A DNA stretch of 64,000 nt from NCBI RefSeq assembly GCF_039679125.1, contig NZ_CP155551.1:1922001-1986000 (forward strand). Reading direction: 5' to 3'. Source of the stretch: Blastococcus sp. HT6-4. Its GTDB lineage: Bacteria > Actinomycetota > Actinomycetes > Mycobacteriales > Geodermatophilaceae. How positions within the stretch are numbered: the first letter of the stretch is position 1; each line of letters starts with the position of its first letter. The position numbers and the translations under genes were made by a program. The notes beneath the pieces are model-generated. The model saw only the letters and a program-made list of their open reading frames with translations, was not told the DNA's origin and made no database searches. Of this stretch, positions 45,834-54,936 are shown piece by piece.

Positions 45834-46835
45834 TTGGCGGACACCCTCCTGATCGTCGTGGGCCTCGCCCTCGTCGTCACCGTCTACGTCGACGCGCTGG
45901 CGACGACCCTCACCATGGGCGGCGCCGGGCCGGTGACCCGCAGCGTGCTGCCCCCGGTCTGGCGGCTGCTGCTGCGCGTCCACCGCCCGGACACCCGTTC
46001 GCGGGTGCTGACCGGTGCCGGCGCGGCGCTGTTGTTCGGGACCGTGCTGATCTGGGTGGCCGGTCTGTGGGCCGGCTGGACACTCGTCTTCCTGGGCACC
46101 GACTCGGTCGTGGACGCCCAGACGTCCGCAGCCGCCGGGGTCGCCGACGTCGCGTACTTCGCCGGGTTCACCGTGTTCACCCTCGGGGTGGGGGACTACG
46201 TCGCGTCCGATCCCGGTGCCCGGCTGCTCACGGCGCTGGCCAGCTTCTGCGGGCTGTTCCTGATCACCCTCGCGATCACCTACCTGCTCTCCGTGGTCGC
46301 CGCCGTGGTCCAGCGCCGGGCGATCGCCGTCCGGATCAACGCGCTGGGGCGCCACGCCGGCGAGATCGTCGCGAACGGCTGGACCGGGACGTCCTTCAGC
46401 TCGGCCTTCGTCCAGCAGCTGGTCGCGCTCAGCGGGCAGCTCACCACCACCGCCGAGCAGCACCTCGCCTATCCGGTGCTGCACTACTTCCGCAGCCGGG
46501 AGAAGCACGTGGCCGCTCCCGTCACGATCAGCCGCCTGGACGACGCGATGCTCCTCCTCCAGCAGGGCGTCGCCCCCGCCGCACGGCCGGACGACAGCGC
46601 TGTGCAGCCCGTTCGCCACGCCATCCACCGGTACCTCGAGACCGCGTCGGCCACGTCCACCGGCCCGCAGGCCGCCTCCCCGCCGCCGGCACCGGACCTG
46701 CAGCCACTGCGCTCGGCGGAGGTCCCGTCGGTTCCGGACGCCGACTTCGCCTCGCAGGCCGAGGCCGAGGCCGACCGGCGCCGGGACCTCCGCCGGCTCG
46801 TCCAGAGCAACGGCTGGTCCTGGCCGGGGGGCTGA
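45834..46835 (+). CDS. Ion-channel-like membrane protein
   Basis: A 333-residue protein with four hydrophobic segments in the first 160 residues. The pore loop FAGFTVFTLGVGDYVASDPG sits before the last one, resembling a two-helix potassium channel but with TLGVGD in place of T(V/I)GYGD. The remaining 170 residues are cytoplasmic, with a proline-rich stretch near 265-300. It starts at TTG 45834, preceded by GGAG. The altered filter makes potassium selectivity uncertain. Confidence 0.75.
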   Translation: MADTLLIVVGLALVVTVYVDALATTLTMGGAGPVTRSVLPPVWRLLLRVHRPDTRSRVLTGAGAALLFGTVLIWVAGLWAGWTLVFLGTDSVVDAQTSAAAGVADVAYFAGFTVFTLGVGDYVASDPGARLLTALASFCGLFLITLAITYLLSVVAAVVQRRAIAVRINALGRHAGEIVANGWTGTSFSSAFVQQLVALSGQLTTTAEQHLAYPVLHYFRSREKHVAAPVTISRLDDAMLLLQQGVAPAARPDDSAVQPVRHAIHRYLETASATSTGPQAASPPPAPDLQPLRSAEVPSVPDADFASQAEAEADRRRDLRRLVQSNGWSWPGG

Positions 46836-46848
46836 CCGCCGCATCCCG

Positions 46849-48132
46849 TCAGGGCGCCGGCTGCGCCTCCCGGTCCTCCTCGCCGGTCCCGAGCAGCCGG
46901 ACCAGGCGCACCTGCTTCGCCAGGATCGCGGGTCGGTGCTCCGGGCGGGCCACCGAGAGCAGGTCGTCCAGCACGGCGGCCATCCTCCTGCGGACCTGCG
47001 ACGAGCCCTGCCCGTAGTCGAGGATCTCGTCGACCCCCAGGTCCAGGTAGTCCCCGAAGGCGCGTTGCCGCAGCACGAGGCGGACGACGCCGTCCTCGTC
47101 CGTGTACGCCTCCGGCGCGTCGGGCTCGGTGACGAGCCGGCGGAGGAGGTCGTGGATCTCGTCCAGCGCCTGCACCGCTGTCGTCGGGTCGTTGACCCCC
47201 GGGGACAGCGCCCGTTCGGCGATGTCCGCGAGCTGCCGGAACCCGAACGCGATGTCCTGCTCCATGGTCCGCTCCTGGGCCTGGGGGAGCGCGCGCAGCA
47301 GCGCCGGCAGCGCGGCCACCGCTCCACCGTCTCCCGACCGCGGCGCCGTCGAGGCCGGGTGGACGTCCAGGACGACGGCGCCCTCCGGCGCGAAGTCGCC
47401 GAGCCGGATCCGCATCTCCAACACGTTGCCGGCCTCGCGCGCGCGCTCCACGAGGGTGTCGACGTCGATCGCGACGACCACCCCCGGCTCCGTGGCCGCC
47501 ACCCTCGCGCTCGGCTCCCCGGTCAGCGGCGGAGACGGGACGGGGAAACGGCGCCGGTCGTCGGCGGTCCGTGCGATGAGCTCCCGGGCTTCGTCCCCGA
47601 CGCGCCGCACGATGGTCGAGACACGGATCGACTGGGTGATGTGCCGGATGTAGTGGATGAACATCCCGGCGCTGGCGAGCAGCAGCAGGAAGGCCCCCGT
47701 CACCGCGAGCTGCGGCACGAAGGCATCCACGCCGTCGTCGCCGCGGACGGCGCGCAGGACGATCACGGCGTACAGGAACGTCGCGATGAAGACCCCCAGC
47801 GTCACCTGGGTGCTGCGGCTGCGGAGGAACGACCGGAGCACGCGCGGGGAGAACTGGCTGCTGGCCAGCTGGAGCACCACGATCGTGATGGAGAAGACCA
47901 CGCCGGTGAGCGAGACCATCGACGTGACGAGCGCGGAGAGCAGGCTCCGGGCGCCCGCCGGGCCGCCGCCGAAGATGAACGGCAGGTCGTCCGCGAACAG
48001 CTGGTCGAGCTCGGTGAGGACGAGCCCGAGCGCGACCGCGGCCAGGGCACAGGCGGCCGGGATGGCCACGAAGCCGGTCGAGAGCTGCTCGCCGAGGCGC
48101 CTCAGCCAGACCCTCACGACGAGCCCGCGCAC
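46849..48132 (-). CDS. DUF2254 membrane protein
   Basis: A protein of about 427 residues with four N-terminal membrane segments. These are followed by a soluble part holding RHITQSIRVSTIVRRVGDEARELI and IAERALSPGVNDPTTAVQALDEIHDLLRRL, the DUF2254 signature. The family has no established function. The start is uncertain. GTG 48132 is the first in-frame start close to the first membrane helix, and the longer frame upstream encodes only low-complexity sequence. It converges on the channel gene with 13 bases between stops. Confidence 0.82.
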   Translation of the reverse strand: MRGLVVRVWLRRLGEQLSTGFVAIPAACALAAVALGLVLTELDQLFADDLPFIFGGGPAGARSLLSALVTSMVSLTGVVFSITIVVLQLASSQFSPRVLRSFLRSRSTQVTLGVFIATFLYAVIVLRAVRGDDGVDAFVPQLAVTGAFLLLLASAGMFIHYIRHITQSIRVSTIVRRVGDEARELIARTADDRRRFPVPSPPLTGEPSARVAATEPGVVVAIDVDTLVERAREAGNVLEMRIRLGDFAPEGAVVLDVHPASTAPRSGDGGAVAALPALLRALPQAQERTMEQDIAFGFRQLADIAERALSPGVNDPTTAVQALDEIHDLLRRLVTEPDAPEAYTDEDGVVRLVLRQRAFGDYLDLGVDEILDYGQGSSQVRRRMAAVLDDLLSVARPEHRPAILAKQVRLVRLLGTGEEDREAQPAP

Positions 48133-48374
48133 GGTGCGCCGCAGCGGGACGGGTGCCTCGGTGTCGGATGCGGGTTCACAGCGGGATACTGCCCGACTCC
48201 CGCACGCACCGTCGTGCCACCGACCCGTACGGGTGGCCTCCCCGGATGACCGGAAGACCCCGCTCCGTCGTGTACCGCGGACCCTGTGCCGTCGGCGGCC
48301 GATGAATGGTCGGCCGAGTTCGGGGAACACGGGACGGGCGGCCCCGGGCCACCCCCGGCTCACCGAGGAGGACC

Positions 48375-49442
48375 ATGACCGCCGACGTGGCACCCGATGC
48401 GCTGATGGCGGCGGAAGCATCGACGCCGACGCTGGAGACGATCGGGACGCCGACCCTCTGGGCAGCCACGATCGGCGCCGTCATCGCACTCCTCGCGCTC
48501 GACTTCGTCATCACCCGGCGGCCGCACGCGGTCTCCATGCGGGAGGCGGTGGGGTGGTCGATCTTCTACGTCGCCCTGCCGCTGGCCTTCGCCGTCTACG
48601 TCTGGACGACCGTCGACTCGCGCCGGGGGATCGAGTACCTGACCGGCTACCTGGTCGAGAAGTCCCTGTCGGTGGACAACCTCTTCGTCTTCATGCTCCT
48701 GCTGTCGGCGTTCGCCGTCCCGAAGGAACTGCAGCAGCGGGTGCTCCTCTACGGCATCGTGGGCGCCCTCGTGCTGCGCGGCATCTTCATCGCGCTGGGC
48801 GCCGCGGCGCTGCAGAACCTGAGCTGGGCCTTCCTGCTGTTCGGCGGCATCCTGCTGCTCACCGCGGTCAAGATCCTGCGCGACCAGGTGTCGGGTCACG
48901 GCAACGAGATCGACGTGTCGGAGATGCGCTCGGTGAAGCTGCTGCGCCGGTTCATGCCGGTCACCGAGACCTACCAGGGCCCGCGGATGTTCGTGCGCCT
49001 CGGGGGTCGCCGGGCGGCCACCCCGTTCGCGCTCGTGGTGCTCGCCGTGCTCGCCACCGACGTCGTCTTCGCGGTGGACTCCGTGCCCGCCGTCTACGGC
49101 ATCACCGGTGACCCGTACCTGGTCTTCGCCACGAACGCCTTCGCCCTGCTGGGGCTCCGCGCGCTGTACTTCGTCCTCCAGGGCGCGCTGAGCAAGCTCG
49201 TGCACCTCGGCTACGGGCTGGCGGCCATCCTCGCCTTCATCGGCGTGAAGCTCGTCCTGCACTGGGCCCACGGCGTGTGGCCCGGCGTGCCGGAGATCCC
49301 GACGCTGGCCTCGCTCGGCGTCATCCTGGCCGTCCTCGGGCTGGTGACCGCGACCAGCCTCTACGCCACCCGCGACGACCGCCCCGACGAGCCGCACCCC
49401 GAGCGGCAGACCGGCCACGTCGCCCACCCCGGCGGCCACTGA
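48375..49442 (+). CDS. TerC-family membrane protein
   Basis: A 355-residue protein with about nine membrane helices. EKSLSVDNLFVFMLLLSAF and VVLAVLATDVVFAVDSVPAVYGIT contain the paired acidic residues that define TerC. Family members are linked to tellurite resistance and to manganese export in other bacteria; a metal-export role is plausible here but not shown. GAGGAGG lies before the ATG. No ter stress genes flank it. Confidence 0.93.
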   Translation: MTADVAPDALMAAEASTPTLETIGTPTLWAATIGAVIALLALDFVITRRPHAVSMREAVGWSIFYVALPLAFAVYVWTTVDSRRGIEYLTGYLVEKSLSVDNLFVFMLLLSAFAVPKELQQRVLLYGIVGALVLRGIFIALGAAALQNLSWAFLLFGGILLLTAVKILRDQVSGHGNEIDVSEMRSVKLLRRFMPVTETYQGPRMFVRLGGRRAATPFALVVLAVLATDVVFAVDSVPAVYGITGDPYLVFATNAFALLGLRALYFVLQGALSKLVHLGYGLAAILAFIGVKLVLHWAHGVWPGVPEIPTLASLGVILAVLGLVTATSLYATRDDRPDEPHPERQTGHVAHPGGH

Positions 49443-49482
49443 CGACCGGGGCGCGCCGGAGAACCGCCCTCCGGGATGCGAG

Positions 49483-49671
49483 CTAGTCGGCCGGCTCCAC
49501 GGTGGGGTCGACCGGCGCCTCGGTGTCGCGCACGTCGCCGATCCCCGGGTTCTCCGCGGCGTCGTCCGAGCAGCCGACGGCGGTCAGCAGGGCTGCCGCG
49601 GCCACCATCGATCCGACTGCCAGGCGGCGCACCGTGCCGGTCGCGGTCGCGGTCGCTGTGCGAGTGCGCAT
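49483..49671 (-). CDS. Small lipoprotein
   Basis: A 62-residue protein: a basic start, a hydrophobic stretch (about 18-33) ending in lipobox LTAVGC, then a short acidic, Pro-rich tail. ATG 49671 has AGGAGG five bases upstream, which makes the start convincing. The mature peptide is only about 28 residues. The family is not recognised. Confidence 0.65.
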   Translation of the reverse strand: MRTRTATATATGTVRRLAVGSMVAAAALLTAVGCSDDAAENPGIGDVRDTEAPVDPTVEPAD

Positions 49672-49897
49672 CCGTCCTCCTCGGTCGCAGGCCGAGCCCG
49701 GGGGTGCGGGTCCGGTCGCCCGCTCCGGTCGGCCCAGGACCTGAGCCAAGCACCGGACGCCCGTGCCCGCAGGCCGGGACGGCCGGACACCGACGGAAAC
49801 ACGCGCACCCAGCCGGGGGTTCGACCGTTATCCCCAACGGTCATCCGCCATCACCGGAAGACCACGACTCCTCGGCGAGAGGAGAGGGGCCGCCCGG

Positions 49898-50101
49898 TCA
49901 GGACGTGGTGATCCGCCGGCACTCCGGGCAGGGGTCGGTCGATCCGAGGCCGCGCGGGCCGTCCCAGCGACCCTGGACCACCCCGACCGACGCACCGCAG
50001 ACGGCGGCCCACGGCGCCGGCAGGTCGGCGGTGCTCCGGAGGACCGCGTGCGTGCGTCCGGTCTCCTGGTCGCGGCCGGCGGCGTGGTCGCTGCTCGTCA
50101 T
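49898..50101 (-). CDS. Small Cys-containing hypothetical protein
   Basis: A 67-residue protein with VCG in the middle and DPCPECRR near the end, a spacing that could bind zinc. I do not recognise it. ATG 50101 lacks a clear ribosome site; ATG 50113 would add four residues. It diverges from the DUF2243 gene by about 55 bases. Confidence 0.45.
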   Translation of the reverse strand: MTSSDHAAGRDQETGRTHAVLRSTADLPAPWAAVCGASVGVVQGRWDGPRGLGSTDPCPECRRITTS

Positions 50102-50156
50102 GCCGTCCAGCATGCGGGTCGCGCGTGCGGACGAGCGGGCGGGGTAGCGCAGCGGC

Positions 50157-50705
50157 ATGGCCACGGCGCGGGACGCGACGGACGGAACCACTCGCCGGAT
50201 GCCCACCCGGGCGACCGGCCTGCTCTACGGCCTGGGCTTCGGCGGGTTCGTCGACGGCATCGTGCTGCACCAGATCCTGCAGTGGCACCACATGGTCAGC
50301 GACGTGGACGGATGGGCGCCGACCACGCTGGCGGGGCTGGAGATCAACACGCTCGCGGACGGCTTCTTCCACGTCGCCACCTGGGTGCTCGCGTTCGCCG
50401 GCACCGTCACCGCGGTCGTCTCCTGGCGGCGGGGGCGGCTGGCCCCGAACTGGAGCTTCCACCTCGGCCTGGTGCTCGTCGGCTGGGGGCTGTTCAACCT
50501 CGTGGAGGGGCTCGTCGACCACCAGATCCTGGGCATCCACCACGTGCGCGACGACCTGGGCGGGCCGCTCGTCTGGGACCTGGGCTTCCTCGCATCCGGG
50601 GTCCTGCTGATCGCGGTCGGGTGGCTGCTGCACCGGCGCGGGGCCGCACCGCTGGCCGGCCGCGCGGACGCCTCCCGTCCCGGGCCGCACGGGCGCGACC
50701 GGTGA
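50157..50705 (+). CDS. DUF2243 membrane protein
   Basis: A 182-residue protein with four membrane helices. GFGGFVDGIVLHQILQWHHM and LVEGLVDHQILGIHHVRDD carry the repeated H-Q-I-L-x(2)-H pattern that marks DUF2243. The histidines could bind a metal or heme, though no function is established. The start is ATG 50157; ATG 50199, just before the first helix, is an alternative. Confidence 0.88.
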   Translation: MATARDATDGTTRRMPTRATGLLYGLGFGGFVDGIVLHQILQWHHMVSDVDGWAPTTLAGLEINTLADGFFHVATWVLAFAGTVTAVVSWRRGRLAPNWSFHLGLVLVGWGLFNLVEGLVDHQILGIHHVRDDLGGPLVWDLGFLASGVLLIAVGWLLHRRGAAPLAGRADASRPGPHGRDR

Positions 50706-50741
50706 GGGGGCTTGTGGGCGTGGCCCGGCACCGGCAGGCTG

Positions 50742-50758
50742 TGATGTACAACACATCA
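50742..50758. promoter_or_regulatory. Inverted repeat upstream of the EF-G-like gene
   Basis: TGATGT-ACAAC-ACATCA is a 17-base inverted repeat about 80 bases before the GTPase gene. It contains GT-N3-AC at its centre, as in many GntR-family operators. No GntR gene is nearby, so the ligand is unknown. Confidence 0.35.
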
Positions 50759-50827
50759 GCACCCCCGGGAGGCACCGTGGCAGCCGCTGCAGCAGAACCC
50801 GTCGCCGTTCCCGCCGACGCCGGCTGA
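50744..50827 (+). CDS. Possible 27-residue leader peptide
   Basis: An ATG inside the inverted repeat opens a 27-codon frame (beginning MYNTSAPPGG and ending ADAG) that stops nine bases before the GTPase ATG. It is alanine- and proline-rich with no ribosome site, so it may be chance. If real, it would couple to the downstream gene. Confidence 0.2.
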   Translation: MYNTSAPPGGTVAAAAAEPVAVPADAG

Positions 50828-50836
50828 GCCGGGCCG

Positions 50837-52918
50837 ATGGGCAAGGACGTTCCCCCCGCCCCGGCGCCGCGACCGGCCTCGAGGGTCCGCAACGTGGCCC
50901 TCGTCGGGCGGGCCGGCGCCGGCAAGACCACCCTCGCCGAGGCCCTCCTCGTCGCGACCGGAGCCCTGCCCCGCCCCGGTCGCGTCGAGGACGGCACGAC
51001 GTGCCTGGACAGCGAGGAGGTCGAGATCCGCCAGCAGCGGTCGGTCTCCCTCGGCGTCGCCACGGTCGAGCACGACGGCCACCGGCTGACCCTGCTGGAC
51101 GCCCCCGGTTCGCCGGACTTCGTCGGCGAGCTCCGGGCCGGCCTGCGCGCCGCCGACTCCGCCCTCTTCGTGGTCTCCGCCGTGAGCGGCGTCGACGCGG
51201 GCACCGTGCAGCTCTGGGAGGAGTGCGCCGCGGTGGGCATGCCGCGCGCCGTCGTGCTGACCCAGATCGACCGGCCCCGGGCCGACGTGGACGAGGCCGT
51301 CCGCCTCTGCCAGCTGATGCTGGGGGAGGGGGTCTACCCCCTGCACCTGGTCGACCGCGGCCCCGACGGCGCTGCCCGGGGGCTGGTGTCGCTGCTGGAG
51401 CCGCACGTGGAGCCCGCGCGGGTGGGTGATCACGACGCCGACCGGCTCCGCGGCGAGCTCATCGAGGGGATCATCGGCGAGAGCGAGGACGAGACCCTGA
51501 TGGACCGGTACCTCGCCGGCGAGGAGCTCCCCGTCGCCGACCTGGTGACCGACCTCGAGACCGCCGTCGCCCGCGGGCACTTCCACCCGGTCTACTGCGC
51601 CTCGGCGCTGACCGGTGTCGGCATCCCCGAGCTGCTGGACCTGCTGGTCTCGGCGTTCCCGTGTCCCGAGGAGCACGGCTGCCCGCCGGTGACCCGGCCC
51701 GACGGGGCGCCGGCGCCCCCGCTCTCCTGCGATCCGGACGGCCCGCTGGTGGCGGAGGTCGTGAAGACGACCACCGACCCCTACGTCGGCCGGGTCTCGC
51801 TGGTCCGCGTCTTCTCCGGCACCCTGCGCCCGGACGTGGCGGTGCACGTGTCGGGCCACGGGATGGCCGACCGCGGACATCCCGACCACGACGCCGACGA
51901 GCGGATCGGCGTCCTGTCCGCCCCCCTGGGCGCCGCGCTCCGGCCCGTCCCGGCGTGCCCCGCCGGCGACCTGTGCGCCGTCAGCCGGCTGGCCACGGCG
52001 GAGACCGGCGACACCCTCAGCTCACCCGACGAGCCCCGCCTCGTCCCGCCGTGGGAACTCCCCGTTCCCCAGCTGCCGGTCGCGGTCGAGGCCGCCTCGC
52101 GCGCCGACGAGGACCGCATGGCCACCGCCCTGTCCCGGCTCGTCGCCGAGGACCCCACGGTCCGGCTGGAACGGCGCCCGGACACCGGTCAGCTGCTCCT
52201 GTGGTGCGTCGGCGACGCGCACGCGGACGTGCTGCTGGAGCGGCTCCGCGTCCGGCACGGCGTCGCGGTGACCACCGTGCCGGTGCGGGTCCCGCTCGTG
52301 GAGACCTTCCGCCGCCCGGCGCGGGTCACCGCGCGGCACGTCAAGCAGTCCGGCGGTCATGGGCAGTACGCCGTCGTGGTGGTGGAGGGGGAACCCGGCC
52401 CGCCGGGCTCGGGTGTCGTCTTCGAGCAGCGCATCGTCGGCGGGACGGTGCCCACGCAGTTCCACGGCAGCGTGGAGAAGGGCATCCGCCAGCAGGCCCA
52501 GCGCGGCGTCAACGGTGACCGGCCGGTCGTCGACGTCCGGATCACCCTCGTCGACGGGAAGGCGCACTCGGTCGACTCCTCCGATGCGGCGTTCCAGGCG
52601 GCCGGCGCCCTCGCGCTGCGCGAGCTCGCCGCCGCCGTGGGCACGCAGGTGCTCGAGCCCTGGTGCGAGATCGCCGTGCGCGTGCCCGCCGAGTACGTGG
52701 GGGCGGTGATGAGCGACCTGTCGGGACGGCGGGCCAGGGTGACCGGCAGCGAGGCCGAGCCCGGCCGCGACCGTGCCACGGTGCGGGCCGAGATCCCCGA
52801 GGTGGAGCTGCTGAGCTACCCCGGCGTCCTGCGGTCGGTCACCCACGGCACCGGCAGCTACGACCGGCGCCCCCTCGGTCACGAGCCCGCCCCGGCGGGC
52901 GTGGCCGTGCCCGCGTAG
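50837..52918 (+). CDS. EF-G-like translational GTPase (FusA2 type)
   Basis: A 693-residue homologue of elongation factor G with all five domains. The G motifs are altered: G1 is GRAGAGKTT, G3 reads LDAPGSPDF where EF-G has DTPGH, and G4 is TQID where EF-G has NKxD. Switch I keeps EIRQQRSVSLGVA. Domain IV contains RQQAQRGVNGDRPVVDVRITLVDGKAHSVDSSDAAF. It resembles mycobacterial EF-G2, which as I recall binds GTP but lacks ribosome-dependent GTPase activity. It is probably not the main EF-G. Confidence 0.9.
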   Translation: MGKDVPPAPAPRPASRVRNVALVGRAGAGKTTLAEALLVATGALPRPGRVEDGTTCLDSEEVEIRQQRSVSLGVATVEHDGHRLTLLDAPGSPDFVGELRAGLRAADSALFVVSAVSGVDAGTVQLWEECAAVGMPRAVVLTQIDRPRADVDEAVRLCQLMLGEGVYPLHLVDRGPDGAARGLVSLLEPHVEPARVGDHDADRLRGELIEGIIGESEDETLMDRYLAGEELPVADLVTDLETAVARGHFHPVYCASALTGVGIPELLDLLVSAFPCPEEHGCPPVTRPDGAPAPPLSCDPDGPLVAEVVKTTTDPYVGRVSLVRVFSGTLRPDVAVHVSGHGMADRGHPDHDADERIGVLSAPLGAALRPVPACPAGDLCAVSRLATAETGDTLSSPDEPRLVPPWELPVPQLPVAVEAASRADEDRMATALSRLVAEDPTVRLERRPDTGQLLLWCVGDAHADVLLERLRVRHGVAVTTVPVRVPLVETFRRPARVTARHVKQSGGHGQYAVVVVEGEPGPPGSGVVFEQRIVGGTVPTQFHGSVEKGIRQQAQRGVNGDRPVVDVRITLVDGKAHSVDSSDAAFQAAGALALRELAAAVGTQVLEPWCEIAVRVPAEYVGAVMSDLSGRRARVTGSEAEPGRDRATVRAEIPEVELLSYPGVLRSVTHGTGSYDRRPLGHEPAPAGVAVPA

Positions 52919-53031
52919 CACCGGGGAGGACACTGGCCCCCAGCAGGGACCCGCCGCGAGCATGCGAGTGGTGGGGGCCAGGGGGCCCTTCTACTAGCCT
53001 CGGGCTCGGTCGTGCAGGGGCTGGAGGGAAC

Positions 53032-53700
53032 GTGGCGTCGTCCAACGGGTCGTCGGCTTCCCCACCCGTACCCCGGCCCGGCACCACGGGCTCGACCGCC
53101 GGCGACCGGGAGTCGCTGCCCGACCGGATCTGGACGGTGCCCAACGCGCTGTCGGTCCTCCGCCTGCTCGGTGTGCCGGTGTTCCTGTGGCTGCTGCTCG
53201 GCCCGGAGGAGGACGGCTGGGCCATCGCCGTCCTGATGTTCTCCGGGTTCACCGACTGGGCCGACGGCAAGATCGCCCGCTGGTTCGACCAGGGCAGCCG
53301 CCTCGGCGCCCTGCTGGACCCCGCCGCCGATCGCCTGTACATCGTGTCGACCCTGGTGGCCCTGGCGCTGCGCGACGTCGTCCCCGTCTGGGTCGTGGGC
53401 CTGCTGGTCGGCCGGGAGCTGGTGCTCGGGGTCATGCTCCTGGTGCTGCGCGCGCACGGGTATCCGCCGCTGCAGGTGCACTACCTCGGCAAGTCCGCCA
53501 CCTTCCTGCTGCTCTACGCCTTCCCGCTGCTGCTGCTCGCCGACGGCGACAGCGCCCTCGCCGCCGTGTCGGCGCCGTTCGCCTGGGCCCTCACCATCTG
53601 GGGGACGGCGCTCTACGTGCTCGCCGGCCTCTTCTACGTCGTCCAGGTCGTCGGGCTGCTGGCCGCCGACCGGGCCGCGGCCGGCCGGAGCCCGTCGTGA
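53032..53700 (+). CDS. CDP-alcohol phosphatidyltransferase (PgsA-like)
   Basis: A 222-residue membrane enzyme. DWADGKIARWFDQGSRLGALLDPAADR (about 81-107) is the CDP-alcohol motif D-x2-DG-x2-AR-x8-G-x3-D-x3-D. It transfers a phosphatidyl group from CDP-diacylglycerol to an alcohol. Position before DUF881-sbp-DUF881-gcvH equals that of the second PgsA-like gene in mycobacteria. The exact alcohol (glycerol phosphate or glycerolipid) is not clear. GTG 53032 follows GGAGGG. The first 35 residues are Ser/Pro-rich. Confidence 0.92.
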   Translation: MASSNGSSASPPVPRPGTTGSTAGDRESLPDRIWTVPNALSVLRLLGVPVFLWLLLGPEEDGWAIAVLMFSGFTDWADGKIARWFDQGSRLGALLDPAADRLYIVSTLVALALRDVVPVWVVGLLVGRELVLGVMLLVLRAHGYPPLQVHYLGKSATFLLLYAFPLLLLADGDSALAAVSAPFAWALTIWGTALYVLAGLFYVVQVVGLLAADRAAAGRSPS

Positions 53701-54599
53701 CCGGGGGGCGCCGGGCCGGCGGTCCGCGGTCGCTGGGTGCGTCCCTGCTGGACGACGTCATGGCCGAGACCCTGGACCCCGCCTACGCGCAGGCCGCCGC
53801 CCGGCGGCGGGCCGGCGGCGAGCAACCGCGACGTCGGCGGGGGCAGGTGCTGGTCGCGCTCACGATGGCCGCGGCCGGTCTGCTGGCCGCGGTGACGTAC
53901 GACCAGGCGGCCGCCCGGGCGCAGGGCCGGGAGGAGATCCGCAGTGCACTGGTCAGCGACATCCAGGACGAATCGGCGATCAGCGACGAGCTGGCCGCCC
54001 AGCTGGAGGAGCTGCGCGCCGAGGTGAGCCGAACCAGCGACGAGCTGCTCGCCGCGACCGCGGTGGGCCAGCGGGCCCTGGACGCGCTCGCCCGCGCCGA
54101 GCAGGGCACGGCCGCGGTCCCCGTCACCGGCCCCGGGCTGCTGGTCACCCTCGCCAACGCCGAGGCCGAGGCCGACGACGACCCGGTCGGCGGGTCGAGC
54201 ATCGTGGACCCCCGGGAGCGGGTGCAGGACGGCGACCTGCAGCTCGTGGTCAACGCCCTGTGGGCCGCCGGCGCCGAGGCGATCAGCATCAACGGCCAGC
54301 GGCTGGGGCCCACGAGCGCCATCCGCTTCGCCGGTGAGGCGGTGCTCGTCGACTTCCGCCCGGTCACCAACCCCTACGAGGTGCGGGCCATCGGCGACCC
54401 CGACGAGCTGGGCAACGCCTTCCTGCTCAACCCGGAGGTCCGCTCCCTCGCGGTGATCTCCGAGTCCTTCGGCCTGCTCTTCGAGTTCTCCAAGGAGGAG
54501 GAGCTGTCCCTGCCCGCCGCCAACCCGCCCGAACTGCGTTCCGCCGAACCGGCCGGCCCGCGCCGGGTCGCCGGCACCGAGTCCACCCCCGGAGGCTGA
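53697..54599 (+). CDS. DUF881 membrane-anchored protein
   Basis: A 300-residue protein: a cytoplasmic tail, one membrane helix (VLVALTMAAAGLLAAVTYDQ, about 51-70), a short coiled coil (95-125) and an extracellular domain. The VPVTGPGLLVTLANAEA and LQLVVNALWAAGAEAISINGQRL stretches mark DUF881. GTG 53697 overlaps the pgsA-like stop. It is one of two DUF881 genes flanking sbp. A YlxX/YlxW-type role at the division site has been proposed for relatives. Confidence 0.9.
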   Translation: MTGGRRAGGPRSLGASLLDDVMAETLDPAYAQAAARRRAGGEQPRRRRGQVLVALTMAAAGLLAAVTYDQAAARAQGREEIRSALVSDIQDESAISDELAAQLEELRAEVSRTSDELLAATAVGQRALDALARAEQGTAAVPVTGPGLLVTLANAEAEADDDPVGGSSIVDPRERVQDGDLQLVVNALWAAGAEAISINGQRLGPTSAIRFAGEAVLVDFRPVTNPYEVRAIGDPDELGNAFLLNPEVRSLAVISESFGLLFEFSKEEELSLPAANPPELRSAEPAGPRRVAGTESTPGG

Positions 54600-54603
54600 C
54601 CCC

Positions 54604-54936
54604 GTGATCCCGATCCTCGGCCTCGCGGCAGGGGTCCTCCTCGGCCTCCTGTTCGACCCGACCGTCCCGTTGTGGCTGCAGCCGTACCTGCCGATCGCCG
54701 TCGTGGCCGCGCTCGATGCCGTGTTCGGTGGCTTCCGCGCCCGCCTCGACGGCATCTTCGACGCCAAGGTCTTCGTCATCTCGTTCGTGTCCAACGTCGT
54801 GGTCGCGGCCCTCATCGTCTTCCTGGGCGATCAGCTCGGCGTCGGCGCCCAGCTGTCGACGGCGGTCGTGGTGGTCCTCGGGATCCGGATCTTCGGCAAC
54901 GCGGCGGCCATCCGGCGGCACGTGTTCCGCGCGTGA
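54604..54936 (+). CDS. sbp: Small basic protein (DUF1290, Sbp)
   Basis: A 110-residue protein with three or four membrane segments. MIPILGLAAGVLLGLLFDPTVP and VVAALDAVFGGFRARLDGIFDAKVFVISF are the Sbp family hallmarks. It is always found between DUF881 genes, in Bacillus near ftsZ and in actinobacteria beside gcvH. GTG 54604. Its stop overlaps the next GTG. Confidence 0.93.
   Translation: MIPILGLAAGVLLGLLFDPTVPLWLQPYLPIAVVAALDAVFGGFRARLDGIFDAKVFVISFVSNVVVAALIVFLGDQLGVGAQLSTAVVVVLGIRIFGNAAAIRRHVFRA

Noticed and set aside
42908-45880. A 990-codon minus-strand frame across ppsR and ppsA
   Set aside because: Same shadow effect; composition is repetitive and it covers two well-recognised genes.
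48375-49442. Tellurite-resistance operon
   Set aside because: Only a TerC-family gene is present; none of the other ter genes flank it.
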